A stretch of 60,152 nt of DNA from Alphaproteobacteria bacterium (GTDB lineage: Bacteria > Pseudomonadota > Alphaproteobacteria > Rhizobiales > Hyphomicrobiaceae). The notes under the pieces were generated by a model. The model ran no database searches. It was given only the letters and a program-made list of their open reading frames with translations, and had not been told where the DNA came from. This document shows, piece by piece, positions 24,616 through 32,978 of the stretch (position 1 is the first letter of the stretch; the number at the start of each line of letters is the position of its first letter). Both the position numbers and the translations under genes were made by a program. The stretch is from NCBI GenBank assembly GCA_019137195.1, contig JAGVSR010000118.1:1-60152 (forward strand), given 5' to 3'.

Positions 24616-25899
24616 TCACGCCTCGGGGGCCGCGCCGAGCACGAGACAGACGTTCTGGCCGCCGAACCCGAACGAGTTCGAGAGCACATTGCGCACAACG
24701 CCCTTGCGCGCCACGCCGGGCACCACGTCGAGGGGGATCTCGGGGTCGGGGGTGTCGTAGTTGATGGTCGGCGGGATCATGCCGCGGTCGATGGTCAAGA
24801 GCGAGATCACGGCCTCGATGGCGCCGGCCGCCGACAGCGTGTGGCCGATCATGGACTTCGACGAGCTGACCGGGGTTTTCGCTAGATGATCACCGAGCAC
24901 GGCTGCGAGCGAGATGTACTCCATCTTGTCGTTCTCGGGCGTCGAGGTGCCGTGCGCGTTGACGTAGCCGATCTCCTCGGGCCGGGCGCCTGCGTCGTCG
25001 AGCGCACGCTCGATGGCGCCGATGATGGCCGTGCCGTCGGGCCGTGAGCGGGTGCGGTGGTAATCGTCCGCCATCTCGCCGCAACCTCTCACGAGACCGA
25101 TGACGCGCGCGCCGCGGGCCCGCGCCCGGTCGAGCGTCTCGAGCACGAGGGCGCCCGCGCCCTCGGCCATCACGAAGCCGTCACGGTCCTTGGAGAAGGG
25201 CCGCGACGCCCTCTCGGGGGTGGCGCAGCGGGTCGAGAGCGCGGACAGGAGCGAGAAGCGGATCAGCGCCTCGATCTGCACCGAGCTATCGGTGCCGATG
25301 GCGAGCGCCGTTTCCGCTTCGCCGCGGCGGATGGCCTCGACGCCGAGCTGAATGGCGCTGGCCCCCGACGCGCAGGCGGTCGAGACGGAGATCGGCAGCC
25401 CGCGCGGGCCGAAGCGATCGGCGAGCGCATCGGCGACGCTCGAGAACTGGAACAGCCGCGTCATGTTCTTGAACTCGCCCGTGCGTGCGGCGGCGAGGAG
25501 GCGCCGGTAGCCACTGGCGCCCGGCTCCGCGTCGCGCTCGTAGAGTGCGCGGCGCTGCGGCCATTCGAGCTCGGCGGGCGGCGTTGCAACGTAGAGCGGC
25601 CCAGGAAAGCTCGGGCCGCTGCCAAGACCCGACTCGGCGAGGGCCTCGGCTGCGGCCGCCTCGGCCATGGCGATGGTCAGCGCCGGCGCCGACATGGGCT
25701 CGACGGGAATGCACTCGACGCAGCCTGCCATGGTGGTGCGCAGGCCCTCGATCGGGAAGCGCGTGATGGTCTTGATGCCGGACTCCCCGGCGGTGAGCCG
25801 TTTCCAGTTCTCGTCCTTGCCGCGACCGAGCGAGGTGACGATGCCCATACCGGTGACGGCAACGAGAGGGCGGCCCGTGCTATCGAGTGCTTTAGTCAT
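24616..25899 (-). CDS. 3-oxoacyl-ACP synthase, FabF1XL-like (second copy)
   Basis: A 427-residue KAS II-type condensing enzyme for chain elongation. Catalytic residues are intact: Cys176 in STACASG, His316 in NAHGTSTPEND and His353 in SKSMIGHT. It is strongly similar to the ketosynthase at 28274-29560, with long shared blocks such as the one around GCGE..D..HRTRSRPDG. It starts 9 bases after its degenerate partner stops, and the pair presumably forms a heterodimer. Related enzymes of rhizobia elongate acyl-AcpXL to C26-C28 for lipid A; the copy here, the second in one operon, is unusual. Confidence 0.88.
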   Translation of the reverse strand: MTKALDSTGRPLVAVTGMGIVTSLGRGKDENWKRLTAGESGIKTITRFPIEGLRTTMAGCVECIPVEPMSAPALTIAMAEAAAAEALAESGLGSGPSFPGPLYVATPPAELEWPQRRALYERDAEPGASGYRRLLAAARTGEFKNMTRLFQFSSVADALADRFGPRGLPISVSTACASGASAIQLGVEAIRRGEAETALAIGTDSSVQIEALIRFSLLSALSTRCATPERASRPFSKDRDGFVMAEGAGALVLETLDRARARGARVIGLVRGCGEMADDYHRTRSRPDGTAIIGAIERALDDAGARPEEIGYVNAHGTSTPENDKMEYISLAAVLGDHLAKTPVSSSKSMIGHTLSAAGAIEAVISLLTIDRGMIPPTINYDTPDPEIPLDVVPGVARKGVVRNVLSNSFGFGGQNVCLVLGAAPEA

Positions 25900-25908
25900 G
25901 GGCGTTCC

Positions 25909-27111
25909 TCAGATTGCCTGGTCGAGCAGGGCCAGCGCCTCGCCGTGGCCGTGGCCGACCGCAGTTACGAGCACGCGCTCGCAAGGTCCTGCCGCGGGTC
26001 GCTCCAGGTCCGGCCCGCCGAACGGCGGATAAAACTTGCCGCCGTCGATGGCGAGCGCGGCGAGCGCAATGCCAGCCGGGAAGTGCGCCTCGACACCGTG
26101 GCCGAGGAGGCTACCGTAGGCACGGACCCCCGAGGCGCGCCCATCGGCAGAGAGCTTGGAAAGCCACGCCTGCTCCTCGGAGGTTGCCGTCTCCACGCCG
26201 CAGGCGCCGCTCAGCACCGCGAAGGTGCCCGCAGGCGCGACGTCCCTGGCCAGCGAGTCGAGCGTCTTGGTGACATCGCCGGGATTGCGGCGCGAGCGGT
26301 CGGACCCGACGCCCGCGATGCGAGCGTACGGCTTGCGGCCGCGGGCCTCGGCGTGCGAGCGGGCCTCGAGCACGAGGAAGGCCCCCATGCTGCCGGGCAC
26401 GTAGCCGCCACCGTCCTCCCTGCGCTCCCACACGCCGCGAAACGGCTTCGACCACAAATTGCGGCCTAGCTCGTATTCGAGGAGCAGATCCTCGCGCTCG
26501 GCGTTCAACGCGCCGCCGACGAGGAACAGCTCGCCCTGTCCGGCCCCAATACGCCGAACCGCGTTCTCGATCGCCGACATGCCGGCCATCTCCTCGCCCA
26601 TGAAGGTGCGCGAGGAGCCGGTCACGTTGTGGACGATCGATATGTTGCCGGCGAGCAGGTTCGAGAGCTGGGCAAGAAAGAGCGTGGGACGGAGCGCGGT
26701 CGGCAGGACCTCCTTGGCGAGGAGGGCGGTGTCGCTCGTGCCGATGGTGGCGAGGATCTTGGCGTCGACCGCCGTGTCTCGCTCACCGCTGCCGGCGGCG
26801 ACGACGAGATTGGTCTTGCCGAGCAGGCCGGCGTCACCCTTGACGCCCGCGTCCTCGAGCGCCTGGCCGGCGGCGTAGACGCCGATCCTCTGCCACGGCT
26901 CCATCTGACGCTGGTCCGACTTCTTGGCGATCTGGCGGCCGAGGTCGACCTCGGCAAGGGGATGCACGGTGTAGGGGCTATAGGTCGTCTCGTTCAGCAC
27001 CGGACGGACAGCCTCGGACGCGAGCTTCTCGACGTGCGCCGTCTTGCCGTCGCCGAGGGAGCTCACGAGCCCGATGCCCGTCACCCATACGTCGGTCGCT
27101 TGATCCTGCAT
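25909..27111 (-). CDS. Degenerate ketosynthase, FabF2XL-like or chain-length-factor-like (second copy)
   Basis: A 400-residue protein with the thiolase/ketosynthase fold but no catalytic Cys: the nucleophile region reads HNVTGSSRTF, placing Gly165 where Cys is expected. The AHGTST His motif is also missing. The frame is clean and well conserved with its paralogue at 29564-30787, so it is not a decaying gene. It most likely works as the non-condensing partner of the intact ketosynthase next to it, like the chain-length factor of type II systems. The start at 27111 matches the MQDQ..DVWVTGIGL beginning of the paralogue; the longer open frame upstream has poor composition and would overlap the dehydrogenase gene. 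Confidence 0.8.
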   Translation of the reverse strand: MQDQATDVWVTGIGLVSSLGDGKTAHVEKLASEAVRPVLNETTYSPYTVHPLAEVDLGRQIAKKSDQRQMEPWQRIGVYAAGQALEDAGVKGDAGLLGKTNLVVAAGSGERDTAVDAKILATIGTSDTALLAKEVLPTALRPTLFLAQLSNLLAGNISIVHNVTGSSRTFMGEEMAGMSAIENAVRRIGAGQGELFLVGGALNAEREDLLLEYELGRNLWSKPFRGVWERREDGGGYVPGSMGAFLVLEARSHAEARGRKPYARIAGVGSDRSRRNPGDVTKTLDSLARDVAPAGTFAVLSGACGVETATSEEQAWLSKLSADGRASGVRAYGSLLGHGVEAHFPAGIALAALAIDGGKFYPPFGGPDLERPAAGPCERVLVTAVGHGHGEALALLDQAI

Positions 27112-27172
27112 GTTTCCGATCTCACCCTTGGTATGGGCCGGGCGGCGGCGGACCGCCGGTTCCTCACGTTGC

Positions 27173-28264
27173 CTACAGCTCGACGATGATTTTTCCAAAC
27201 ACCTCGCGGCTCTCCAGGCGCTTGAGGCCGGTGGCGATGTCGTCGAGCGTCACCCTGGTGTCAATGACGGGCTTCACCGTGCCGGCCGCCAGCTTGGCCA
27301 TCGCGTCGGCCATGTTTCGCAGCGAGCAGCCGAAACTGCCGAAGAGCTTCAGCTGCTGCTGGTAGAGAAGGTTCAAATTGGTATCGGCCGTGATGCCGGT
27401 CGTCGATCCGCACGTGACGAGGCGCGCTCCACGGGCCATCGAGAGCAGGCTGCCGGCCCAGGTCGCGGGACCGACGTGCTCGAACACCACGTCGACCCCT
27501 CGCCGCCCGGTGAGCTTTCTCACCCGGCCTTCGAAGCGCTCCTTCGTGTAGTTGATCACGTGGTCGGCGCCGAGCGCCTTCGCCTTCTCGACCTTGTCGT
27601 CGCTGCCCACGGTCGCGATCACCGTCGCGCCCGCCGCCTTGCAGAGCTGGATGGCGGCGCTGCCGATGCCGCTGCCGCCCGCCTGTACGAGCACCGTCTC
27701 GCCGGCCGCGAGCTTCGCGTTGTCGAACAGCATGTGCTCGCAGGTGCCGAAGGTAATCGGCGTCAGCGAGGCGGAGACGGCGTCGAGGCCCGGTGGCGCC
27801 TTGACGGCGAGGCGCGCCGGAACGTTGGCGTACTCGCGCAGGAACCCGTCGATGTGGAAGCCGAACATGCCGTCGAGCGTATCGCAGAGGTTGTCGCGGC
27901 CCGCGGCGCAGGCCGGACAGGTGCCGCAGGTTCTTGCGCCATAGGGCGCGACGATGTCGCCGGCCTGCAACCCCGTGACCCCGCTCCCGACCTTGACGAC
28001 CTCGCCGGCCGCCTCGGCGCCGGCAACGACCGGCAGCGTGCGGCGCGCGAAGGCCATGCCACGCCAGCCCCACACGTCGATATGGTTGAGCGCCACCGAG
28101 CGGATGCGAATCTGCACCTCGCCGGGCGCCGGGTCGGGCGGGATGGGCACGTCGGCCAGGACGAGCTCACGCTCGCCGACGACTTGAACCGCCCGCATGC
28201 GCGGCCGGCTGGCGGCATCGGGGTCGTCGGGGCGTGTGAAACCGACTTTGGTGGCTGGGCGCAT
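27173..28264 (-). CDS. Zinc-dependent alcohol dehydrogenase-like oxidoreductase (Adh2XL/FabXL-like)
   Basis: A 363-residue medium-chain dehydrogenase/reductase. The structural zinc site CGTCPACAAGRDNLC lies at about 112-126, and the nucleotide-binding stretch VLVQAGGSGIGSAAIQL at about 190-206. In rhizobial acpXL operons the corresponding dehydrogenase is needed for VLCFA synthesis, where it is thought to act as an enoyl reductase. The same role is inferred here because of the conserved gene order acpXL-fabZ-fabF2-fabF1-adh. It starts 9 bases after the preceding ketosynthase stop. The gene that usually follows, the acyltransferase lpxXL, is absent and a second ketosynthase pair stands in its place. 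Confidence 0.85.
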   Translation of the reverse strand: MRPATKVGFTRPDDPDAASRPRMRAVQVVGERELVLADVPIPPDPAPGEVQIRIRSVALNHIDVWGWRGMAFARRTLPVVAGAEAAGEVVKVGSGVTGLQAGDIVAPYGARTCGTCPACAAGRDNLCDTLDGMFGFHIDGFLREYANVPARLAVKAPPGLDAVSASLTPITFGTCEHMLFDNAKLAAGETVLVQAGGSGIGSAAIQLCKAAGATVIATVGSDDKVEKAKALGADHVINYTKERFEGRVRKLTGRRGVDVVFEHVGPATWAGSLLSMARGARLVTCGSTTGITADTNLNLLYQQQLKLFGSFGCSLRNMADAMAKLAAGTVKPVIDTRVTLDDIATGLKRLESREVFGKIIVEL

Positions 28265-28273
28265 GGCTGGTGC

Positions 28274-29560
28274 TCAGGGCTCGCTGGAGAAGACGACACA
28301 GACGTTCTGTCCGCCAAACCCGAACGAGTTGGACAGCACGGTTTTCACCCGCTGCTCGCGGGCCTTGTTCGGCACGACATCGAGCGGCAGCTCGGGGTCC
28401 GGCACGTCGTAGTTGATGGTCGGGGGCAGCACGCCACGCTCGATGGTCAGGACCGAGATCACGGCCTCGACCGAGCCGGCCGCAATCAGCGTGTGCCCAA
28501 CCATCGACTTGTTGGAGCTGATGGGCGTGCGCCTCAGATGCTCGCCGAGGACGGCGTCGAGCGCGAAGTACTCCATCTTGTCGTTCTCGGGTGTCGAGGT
28601 GCCGTGCGCGTTGATGTAGTCGATGTCCTCGGGGGCGACGCAGGCATCCGCGAGCGTCTTCCTGATGGCGCCGATGATGGCCGCGCCATCGGGACGCGAG
28701 CGGGTACGATGGAACTCGTCTGCCTTCTCGCCGCAGCCTTTGACGACAGCAAGAACTTTCGCACCTCGGGCTTCGGCTGCGGCAAGGCTCTCGAGCACCA
28801 GCGCGCCCCCGCCCTCGGCGATAACAAAACCGTCGCGGTTCTTCGAGAACGGCTTCGAGGCCTTCTCCGGGTACGCGTTCTCGGTCGATAGGGCCGAGAG
28901 AAGCGCGAAGCGGATGAGGCCTTCGGGATGGACGGTAGCGTCTGCGCCGACGCAAAGTGCTGCCTGGGTCTCGCCGCGGCGGATCGCTTCCAATCCCATC
29001 TGGACGGTTGTCGCGCCGGATGCACAGGCCGTGCAGATGGAGACCGGCTCGCCCACCGTGCCAAAGCGGTCCTGCATACGGTCGGCGATGCTCGCGAACT
29101 CGAGCTGGCGCTGGAAGCCGCTGTAGTGGCCCGTGCGCGCTGCCGCCAGCATGCGCTTGTACCCCTCGAGCTGCGGCTCGGGGCTCTCGTCGTAGAGGCG
29201 GCGAAGCAACGGCCATTCGAACTCGGAGGGCGGCGTCGCGATGAAGAGCGGACCGGGAAAACGTCCGACGGGCGCGATGCCCGACTGCCTAATGGCCTCC
29301 TCAGCCGCGGCTTCGGAAATCCGGGACGACAGCTCGTAGGCCGAGTAGGGCTCGCATTCGATGCTGTCGACGGTGCCGGCGATGGTGGTCCTGAGATTCT
29401 CGGTCGGGAAGCGCGTGATGGTCCTGATGCCGGAGCGGCCTGCGACGAGCCCGGCCCACGTCGTATCGCATCCCCGCCCGAGCGACGTCACGAGCCCCAG
29501 CCCCGTGACGACCACGATCGGGCGACCCTTCCTATCCAGGTGCCTCGGCTCCATGCCCAT
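28274..29560 (-). CDS. 3-oxoacyl-ACP synthase, FabF1XL-like (first copy)
   Basis: A 428-residue condensing enzyme with an intact triad: Cys179 in CTACASG, His319 in NAHGTSTPEND and His356 in NKSMVGHT. It begins 3 bases after the degenerate ketosynthase stops, so the two are made together. Position and sequence match FabF1XL of the rhizobial VLCFA operon, which extends acyl chains on AcpXL. A second, clearly homologous copy lies at 24616-25899. The C-terminus GFGGQNVCVVF is the usual KAS II ending and the length is normal. Confidence 0.88.
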   Translation of the reverse strand: MGMEPRHLDRKGRPIVVVTGLGLVTSLGRGCDTTWAGLVAGRSGIRTITRFPTENLRTTIAGTVDSIECEPYSAYELSSRISEAAAEEAIRQSGIAPVGRFPGPLFIATPPSEFEWPLLRRLYDESPEPQLEGYKRMLAAARTGHYSGFQRQLEFASIADRMQDRFGTVGEPVSICTACASGATTVQMGLEAIRRGETQAALCVGADATVHPEGLIRFALLSALSTENAYPEKASKPFSKNRDGFVIAEGGGALVLESLAAAEARGAKVLAVVKGCGEKADEFHRTRSRPDGAAIIGAIRKTLADACVAPEDIDYINAHGTSTPENDKMEYFALDAVLGEHLRRTPISSNKSMVGHTLIAAGSVEAVISVLTIERGVLPPTINYDVPDPELPLDVVPNKAREQRVKTVLSNSFGFGGQNVCVVFSSEP

Positions 29561-29563
29561 GCC

Positions 29564-30787
29564 TCAGGTGGCCTTCTCGATCAGCGCCAGTCCCTCGCCT
29601 CGCCAGTGGCCGACGCCAGTCACCAGCACGCGGTCGAAAGGACCATCGAACGGCTTCTCCAGGGCCGACGTGTCACAGGGGGGGAACAGCGTGCCGCGAT
29701 GCAGAGCCATTGCGGCCAGCGCGACGCCGAGCGGCGCGTGCGCCTCGACCGTATGGCCGAGCCGGCTGCCATAAGCGCGCACCGCCGAGACGAACCCCGC
29801 CTCCATCGATCCTTCCAGAAACGCGCGCTCCTCGCCGGTCGCCGGCGCGCCGCCGCTCGCGCCCGAGAGCACGGGGAGTGGCCGGCCACCGGGAGCGACG
29901 CCCAGTGTCTCTGCCAGCGTCTCAAGGACGGAAATTACCTCGCCCGTGCCGCGCCGCGAGCGGTCGGACACGACTCCCGACAGGCGCGCATAAGGAGACT
30001 TTCCGCGCGCCTCTGCGTGCTCTCGCGCTTCCAGAACAAGGAAGGCGCCCGCACTGCCCGGAACAAATCCGCCGCAGGTCTCGTCGCGCTCCCACACCGG
30101 GCGATAGGCCTGCTGCCAGACGTTGCCGGCCAGCTCGTAGCCGAGCAGGAGGTCGTCGCGCTCGGCGTTGAGCGCCCCGCCGACGAGGAATACGTCGCCC
30201 TGACAATGCGAGATGCGCCGAACAGCGTTTTCGAGCGCCGAGACGCCGGCGATCTCCTCGCCCTTCAGCGTGCGCGACGAGCCGGTCGCCTTGTGGATGA
30301 TCGAGATATTGCCCGCGAGCAGATTGGACAGCTCACCGAGGTAGAGCGTCGGGCGCAAGCCGGTCGAGAGCGCCTGGTTGAGGTAGGCTCCTGACGCCGC
30401 CTCCGCGCCGATGGTCTCGAGGATTTTCCGGTCGAGGGCACAGTCGCGGTCGCCGTTGCCGGCGGCAACGACGAGGTCCGTGCGATCTAGGATCTCGGAA
30501 TTGCCTGCAATGCCCGCGTCCGCTAGGGCGAGGCCCGCTGCGAACACGCCGATCGCCTGCCAGCCTTCCATCTGCCGGAGATCGGACTTTTTGGGGATCT
30601 GGCGGGCGTAGTCGACGGTCACCAGCGGATGCACGGGGTAGGGCGCGAAGCGGGTCTCGTCGACACGAGGCGCAACCGCCGGATCGCAGAGACGATCGAA
30701 GGTCGCCGCAGAGCCCTCGCCGAGCGAGGTCAGGAGCCCGATGCCGGTGATCCAGACCTGGCGTCGCTCGTTCGGGGAGTCGCTCAT
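29564..30787 (-). CDS. Degenerate ketosynthase, FabF2XL-like or chain-length-factor-like (first copy)
   Basis: A 407-residue thiolase-fold protein whose nucleophile site reads HKATGSSRTL, so Gly169 replaces the catalytic Cys. The surrounding blocks, such as LSNLLAGNISIIH and VGGALNAERDDLL, are shared with the copy at 25909-27111. Conservation of the Gly in both copies argues for a working, non-condensing partner. The start overlaps the dehydratase stop by 4 bases (ATGA), which implies tight translational coupling. In the rhizobial operon the gene in this place is fabF2XL. Confidence 0.83.
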   Translation of the reverse strand: MSDSPNERRQVWITGIGLLTSLGEGSAATFDRLCDPAVAPRVDETRFAPYPVHPLVTVDYARQIPKKSDLRQMEGWQAIGVFAAGLALADAGIAGNSEILDRTDLVVAAGNGDRDCALDRKILETIGAEAASGAYLNQALSTGLRPTLYLGELSNLLAGNISIIHKATGSSRTLKGEEIAGVSALENAVRRISHCQGDVFLVGGALNAERDDLLLGYELAGNVWQQAYRPVWERDETCGGFVPGSAGAFLVLEAREHAEARGKSPYARLSGVVSDRSRRGTGEVISVLETLAETLGVAPGGRPLPVLSGASGGAPATGEERAFLEGSMEAGFVSAVRAYGSRLGHTVEAHAPLGVALAAMALHRGTLFPPCDTSALEKPFDGPFDRVLVTGVGHWRGEGLALIEKAT

Positions 30788-31257
30788 GGCGCCCTGCCCG
30801 TTTCCGCGAGCATGCCGAGCCGCTTGCCTTCACGCTGCACGTAGGCCTCGAGAACGGGGTTGTTGAACGGGAGCGTGCGGAACGTCAGCGTCGAATCGGC
30901 GACGCGCTTGCCCTCGACACGGATCTCCGCCCTCATCACCGCGTAGCCTGAGCCGTCGTGGACGCGGCTCGCCTCGACGACGAGGGCAGATCCCGGCAAG
31001 ACGAAGGAGCGGAAGTTCGCCTCCTTGGCGTTGGCAAAGAACGCCATGCGAGTGAACCCGCTCAGCGCAATGATCAGGTAGCCCGACGCCTGGGCCATGG
31101 TCTCGAGCAGAAGGACACCGGGCATCAAGGGGTAGCCGGGAAAATGTCCCTCGAACACGGGACTTGCTTCCGGAACCTTCGAATGCACGGTTATCGACGC
31201 GCCGTCGCGATCGAGCCTCTCGACCCGATCCAGCATCTGGAAATACTCGAGCCGCAT
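30784..31257 (-). CDS. 3-hydroxyacyl-ACP dehydratase, FabZ-like (FabZXL)
   Basis: A 157-residue hot-dog-fold dehydratase. Catalytic His38 sits in GHFPGYPLMPG and Glu52 in LLETMAQ, the FabZ arrangement. It would remove water from 3-hydroxyacyl-AcpXL in each elongation cycle. It starts 12 bases after the acpXL stop and overlaps the next gene by 4 bases. Together with its neighbours it provides condensation, dehydration and probable enoyl reduction; a ketoreductase is not in this operon, although the SDR domain of the divergent gene at 31741 could supply it. Confidence 0.88.
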   Translation of the reverse strand: MRLEYFQMLDRVERLDRDGASITVHSKVPEASPVFEGHFPGYPLMPGVLLLETMAQASGYLIIALSGFTRMAFFANAKEANFRSFVLPGSALVVEASRVHDGSGYAVMRAEIRVEGKRVADSTLTFRTLPFNNPVLEAYVQREGKRLGMLAETGRAP

Positions 31258-31269
31258 GGCAGCCTCTCG

Positions 31270-31554
31270 TCAGGCCGCCGCTGACACCGCCACAAGCTCG
31301 TCGATGTGGGCGCACAGGTTGCCGATGATGAAGAACTCATCGGACTTCGCCTTGCCCTCGTTGACCTTCTGCATCCAGTCCTCGACCGGCATCTTGATGC
31401 CGAATCGCTGGTCGATTTCGAACGCAATATCGAGGAAGTTCAGGCTGTCGACCGCCAGATCGCGCATGATGTGGCTTTCCGGCTTGATGTTCTCGATGGG
31501 AACGTCGCTCGTCTCCGAAATGATCTCCGCCACGGTGTCGAACGTTGAAGCCAT
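31270..31554 (-). CDS. acpXL: Acyl carrier protein AcpXL
   Basis: A 94-residue acyl carrier protein, about the 92-residue size of rhizobial AcpXL and longer than the usual 78-residue AcpP. The phosphopantetheine site is Ser37 in VDSLNFLDI. The C-terminal part, with NLCAHIDEL after an acidic loop, matches the AcpXL pattern. In rhizobia this carrier takes 27-hydroxyoctacosanoate and related chains to lipid A. It is the first gene of its minus-strand operon. The ATG at 31554 is preceded by AGGGAG at 9 bases. The possible FNR/FixK-type site lies about 95-105 bases upstream. Confidence 0.9.
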   Translation of the reverse strand: MASTFDTVAEIISETSDVPIENIKPESHIMRDLAVDSLNFLDIAFEIDQRFGIKMPVEDWMQKVNEGKAKSDEFFIIGNLCAHIDELVAVSAAA

Positions 31555-31647
31555 GCCTTTGCTCCCTCTATTCATTTCGAGCGGTTGTGGGCATACCGAA
31601 ATGACTCAGTCAGGCTTTCCAGGTACCAGGGGACGGCCTGACCGCAT

Positions 31648-31661
31648 TTAACCCAGATCAA
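31648..31661. promoter_or_regulatory. Possible FNR/FixK-type operator
   Basis: The sequence TTAA-N6-TCAA, read on the other strand as TTGA-N6-TTAA, matches the FNR/FixK palindrome TTGA-N6-TCAA at 7 of 8 positions. It lies in the 186-base gap between divergent operons, near the middle. A weak -10-like CCTAAT at 31682-31687 is spaced roughly as in class II activation for the rightward operon. A single match of this length can occur by chance. Confidence 0.35.
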
Positions 31662-31740
31662 ATGTCGGGGTGGCATTCCAGCCTAATGAGGCGGGGACAA
31701 CACGCGACCAAATCGCCGATCCACTCAGCATGAGGCCAAG

Positions 31741-32970
31741 GTGACGCAGCCCCCCGACGGCAAGCCGCGCGACCGCTTGGATGAGCTACACATCGGCCAG
31801 ACGGCGAGCGTAGAGCGCACGATCACGGCGGAGGACGTTTCGGCCTTTGCGCGCCTTTCCGGCGACTACAATGCGCTGCACGTCGACGCCGAGTTCGCTG
31901 CGCGCACGGAGTTTGCCAGGCCTGTGGCGCACGGCTTTCTGCACGCTGCGCTGCTCTCGACCCTGATCGGCATGAAGCTTCCGGGCGAGGGTGCGCTCTA
32001 TCTCCAGCAGACGATCGATTTTTCCGCACCAGTCTTCGCAGGCGACCGTGTCGAAGCGAGGGGAACGATCGAGAGCATCGATCGGGAGACCCGCGTCATC
32101 TCGCTCAAGACGGAGATCGTGAACTCCAAGGGCACCGTCGTCCTGCGCGGCAACGCGCGCGCCAAAGTGCTGCGGCTCACTGAACCTTCAATTCAGCGTG
32201 AGACTGCCGTGATGGCGCCGTCGCGGCTGCTCGAGGGGCGCGTCGCGCTGGTGACCGGAGCCTCGCGAGGCATCGGACGGGCCACGGCGCGGCTCTTTGC
32301 GAGCCACGGGGCGACGGTCACGATCAATTACCTCAACAGCGAGACCGCGGCACGGAGCCTCAGAGACGAGATAGTCGCTCAGGGAGGGCAGTGTGAAGCT
32401 GTTAAGGCTGACGTCATGCGCAGCGAGGACGTTCAGCACCTCATCGAGCGAGCCGCCCGTCATGACCGTCTCGACATCGTCGTCAACAACGCCGGCCCGA
32501 AGATCATCGCCAACGAATTCCACCGCCTCGGGTGGGACGACATGAGCCGCGCCTACGAGGCCATCGCCGGCAGCGCGTTCCGCGTGAGCCAGGCGGCGCT
32601 GCCCTTTCTCAAAACCGCGCAGGGCACGATCATCAACGTGCTCTCGACGGCCGCGCTCGGGCGCACCTCGTATCACTGGCTGCCGTACGTGGCGGCCAAG
32701 AGTGCCCTCCATGCCATAAGCAAGAACATGGCGCAGGAGCTCGGACCTCACGGCGTGAGGGTCAACATGGTCTCGCCATCGATGGTCGACACCGATCTCG
32801 TCGCCTCTGCGCCAGACCGCCTGCGGCAGATGACCATCAGCCGGACGCCGCTGCGCAGGCTCGCGACCGTCGACGACGTGGCCGGCGCCATTCTCATGCT
32901 CGCCTCGCCGTACGCTCAGTTCATCACCGGCGAGAACCTGATCGTGAGCGGCGGCGACGTCATGGTCTAG
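31741..32970 (+). CDS. MaoC-type dehydratase fused to a FabG-like short-chain reductase
   Basis: A 409-residue fusion. Residues of about 12-145 are a MaoC/R-specific enoyl hydratase domain, with Asp42 and His47 in SGDYNALHVD. Residues of about 160-409 are a short-chain dehydrogenase: cofactor loop TGASRGIG (172-179), Ser302, and YVAAK with Tyr316 and Lys320. One chain therefore could carry out both beta-keto reduction and dehydration (or hydration) of an acyl-ACP. It starts with GTG behind GAGG and opens the plus-strand operon with the FkbH-like and ACP genes. It could serve the FkbH-ACP product, or act in trans for the AcpXL system, which lacks its own ketoreductase. Confidence 0.85.
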   Translation: MTQPPDGKPRDRLDELHIGQTASVERTITAEDVSAFARLSGDYNALHVDAEFAARTEFARPVAHGFLHAALLSTLIGMKLPGEGALYLQQTIDFSAPVFAGDRVEARGTIESIDRETRVISLKTEIVNSKGTVVLRGNARAKVLRLTEPSIQRETAVMAPSRLLEGRVALVTGASRGIGRATARLFASHGATVTINYLNSETAARSLRDEIVAQGGQCEAVKADVMRSEDVQHLIERAARHDRLDIVVNNAGPKIIANEFHRLGWDDMSRAYEAIAGSAFRVSQAALPFLKTAQGTIINVLSTAALGRTSYHWLPYVAAKSALHAISKNMAQELGPHGVRVNMVSPSMVDTDLVASAPDRLRQMTISRTPLRRLATVDDVAGAILMLASPYAQFITGENLIVSGGDVMV

Positions 32971-32978
32971 GAGGAGGC

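Noticed and set aside
25909-30787. Degenerate ketosynthases as pseudogenes
   Set aside because: Both copies have full-length clean frames, share the same Cys-to-Gly change and are coupled to intact partners, which fits a chain-length-factor-like role.
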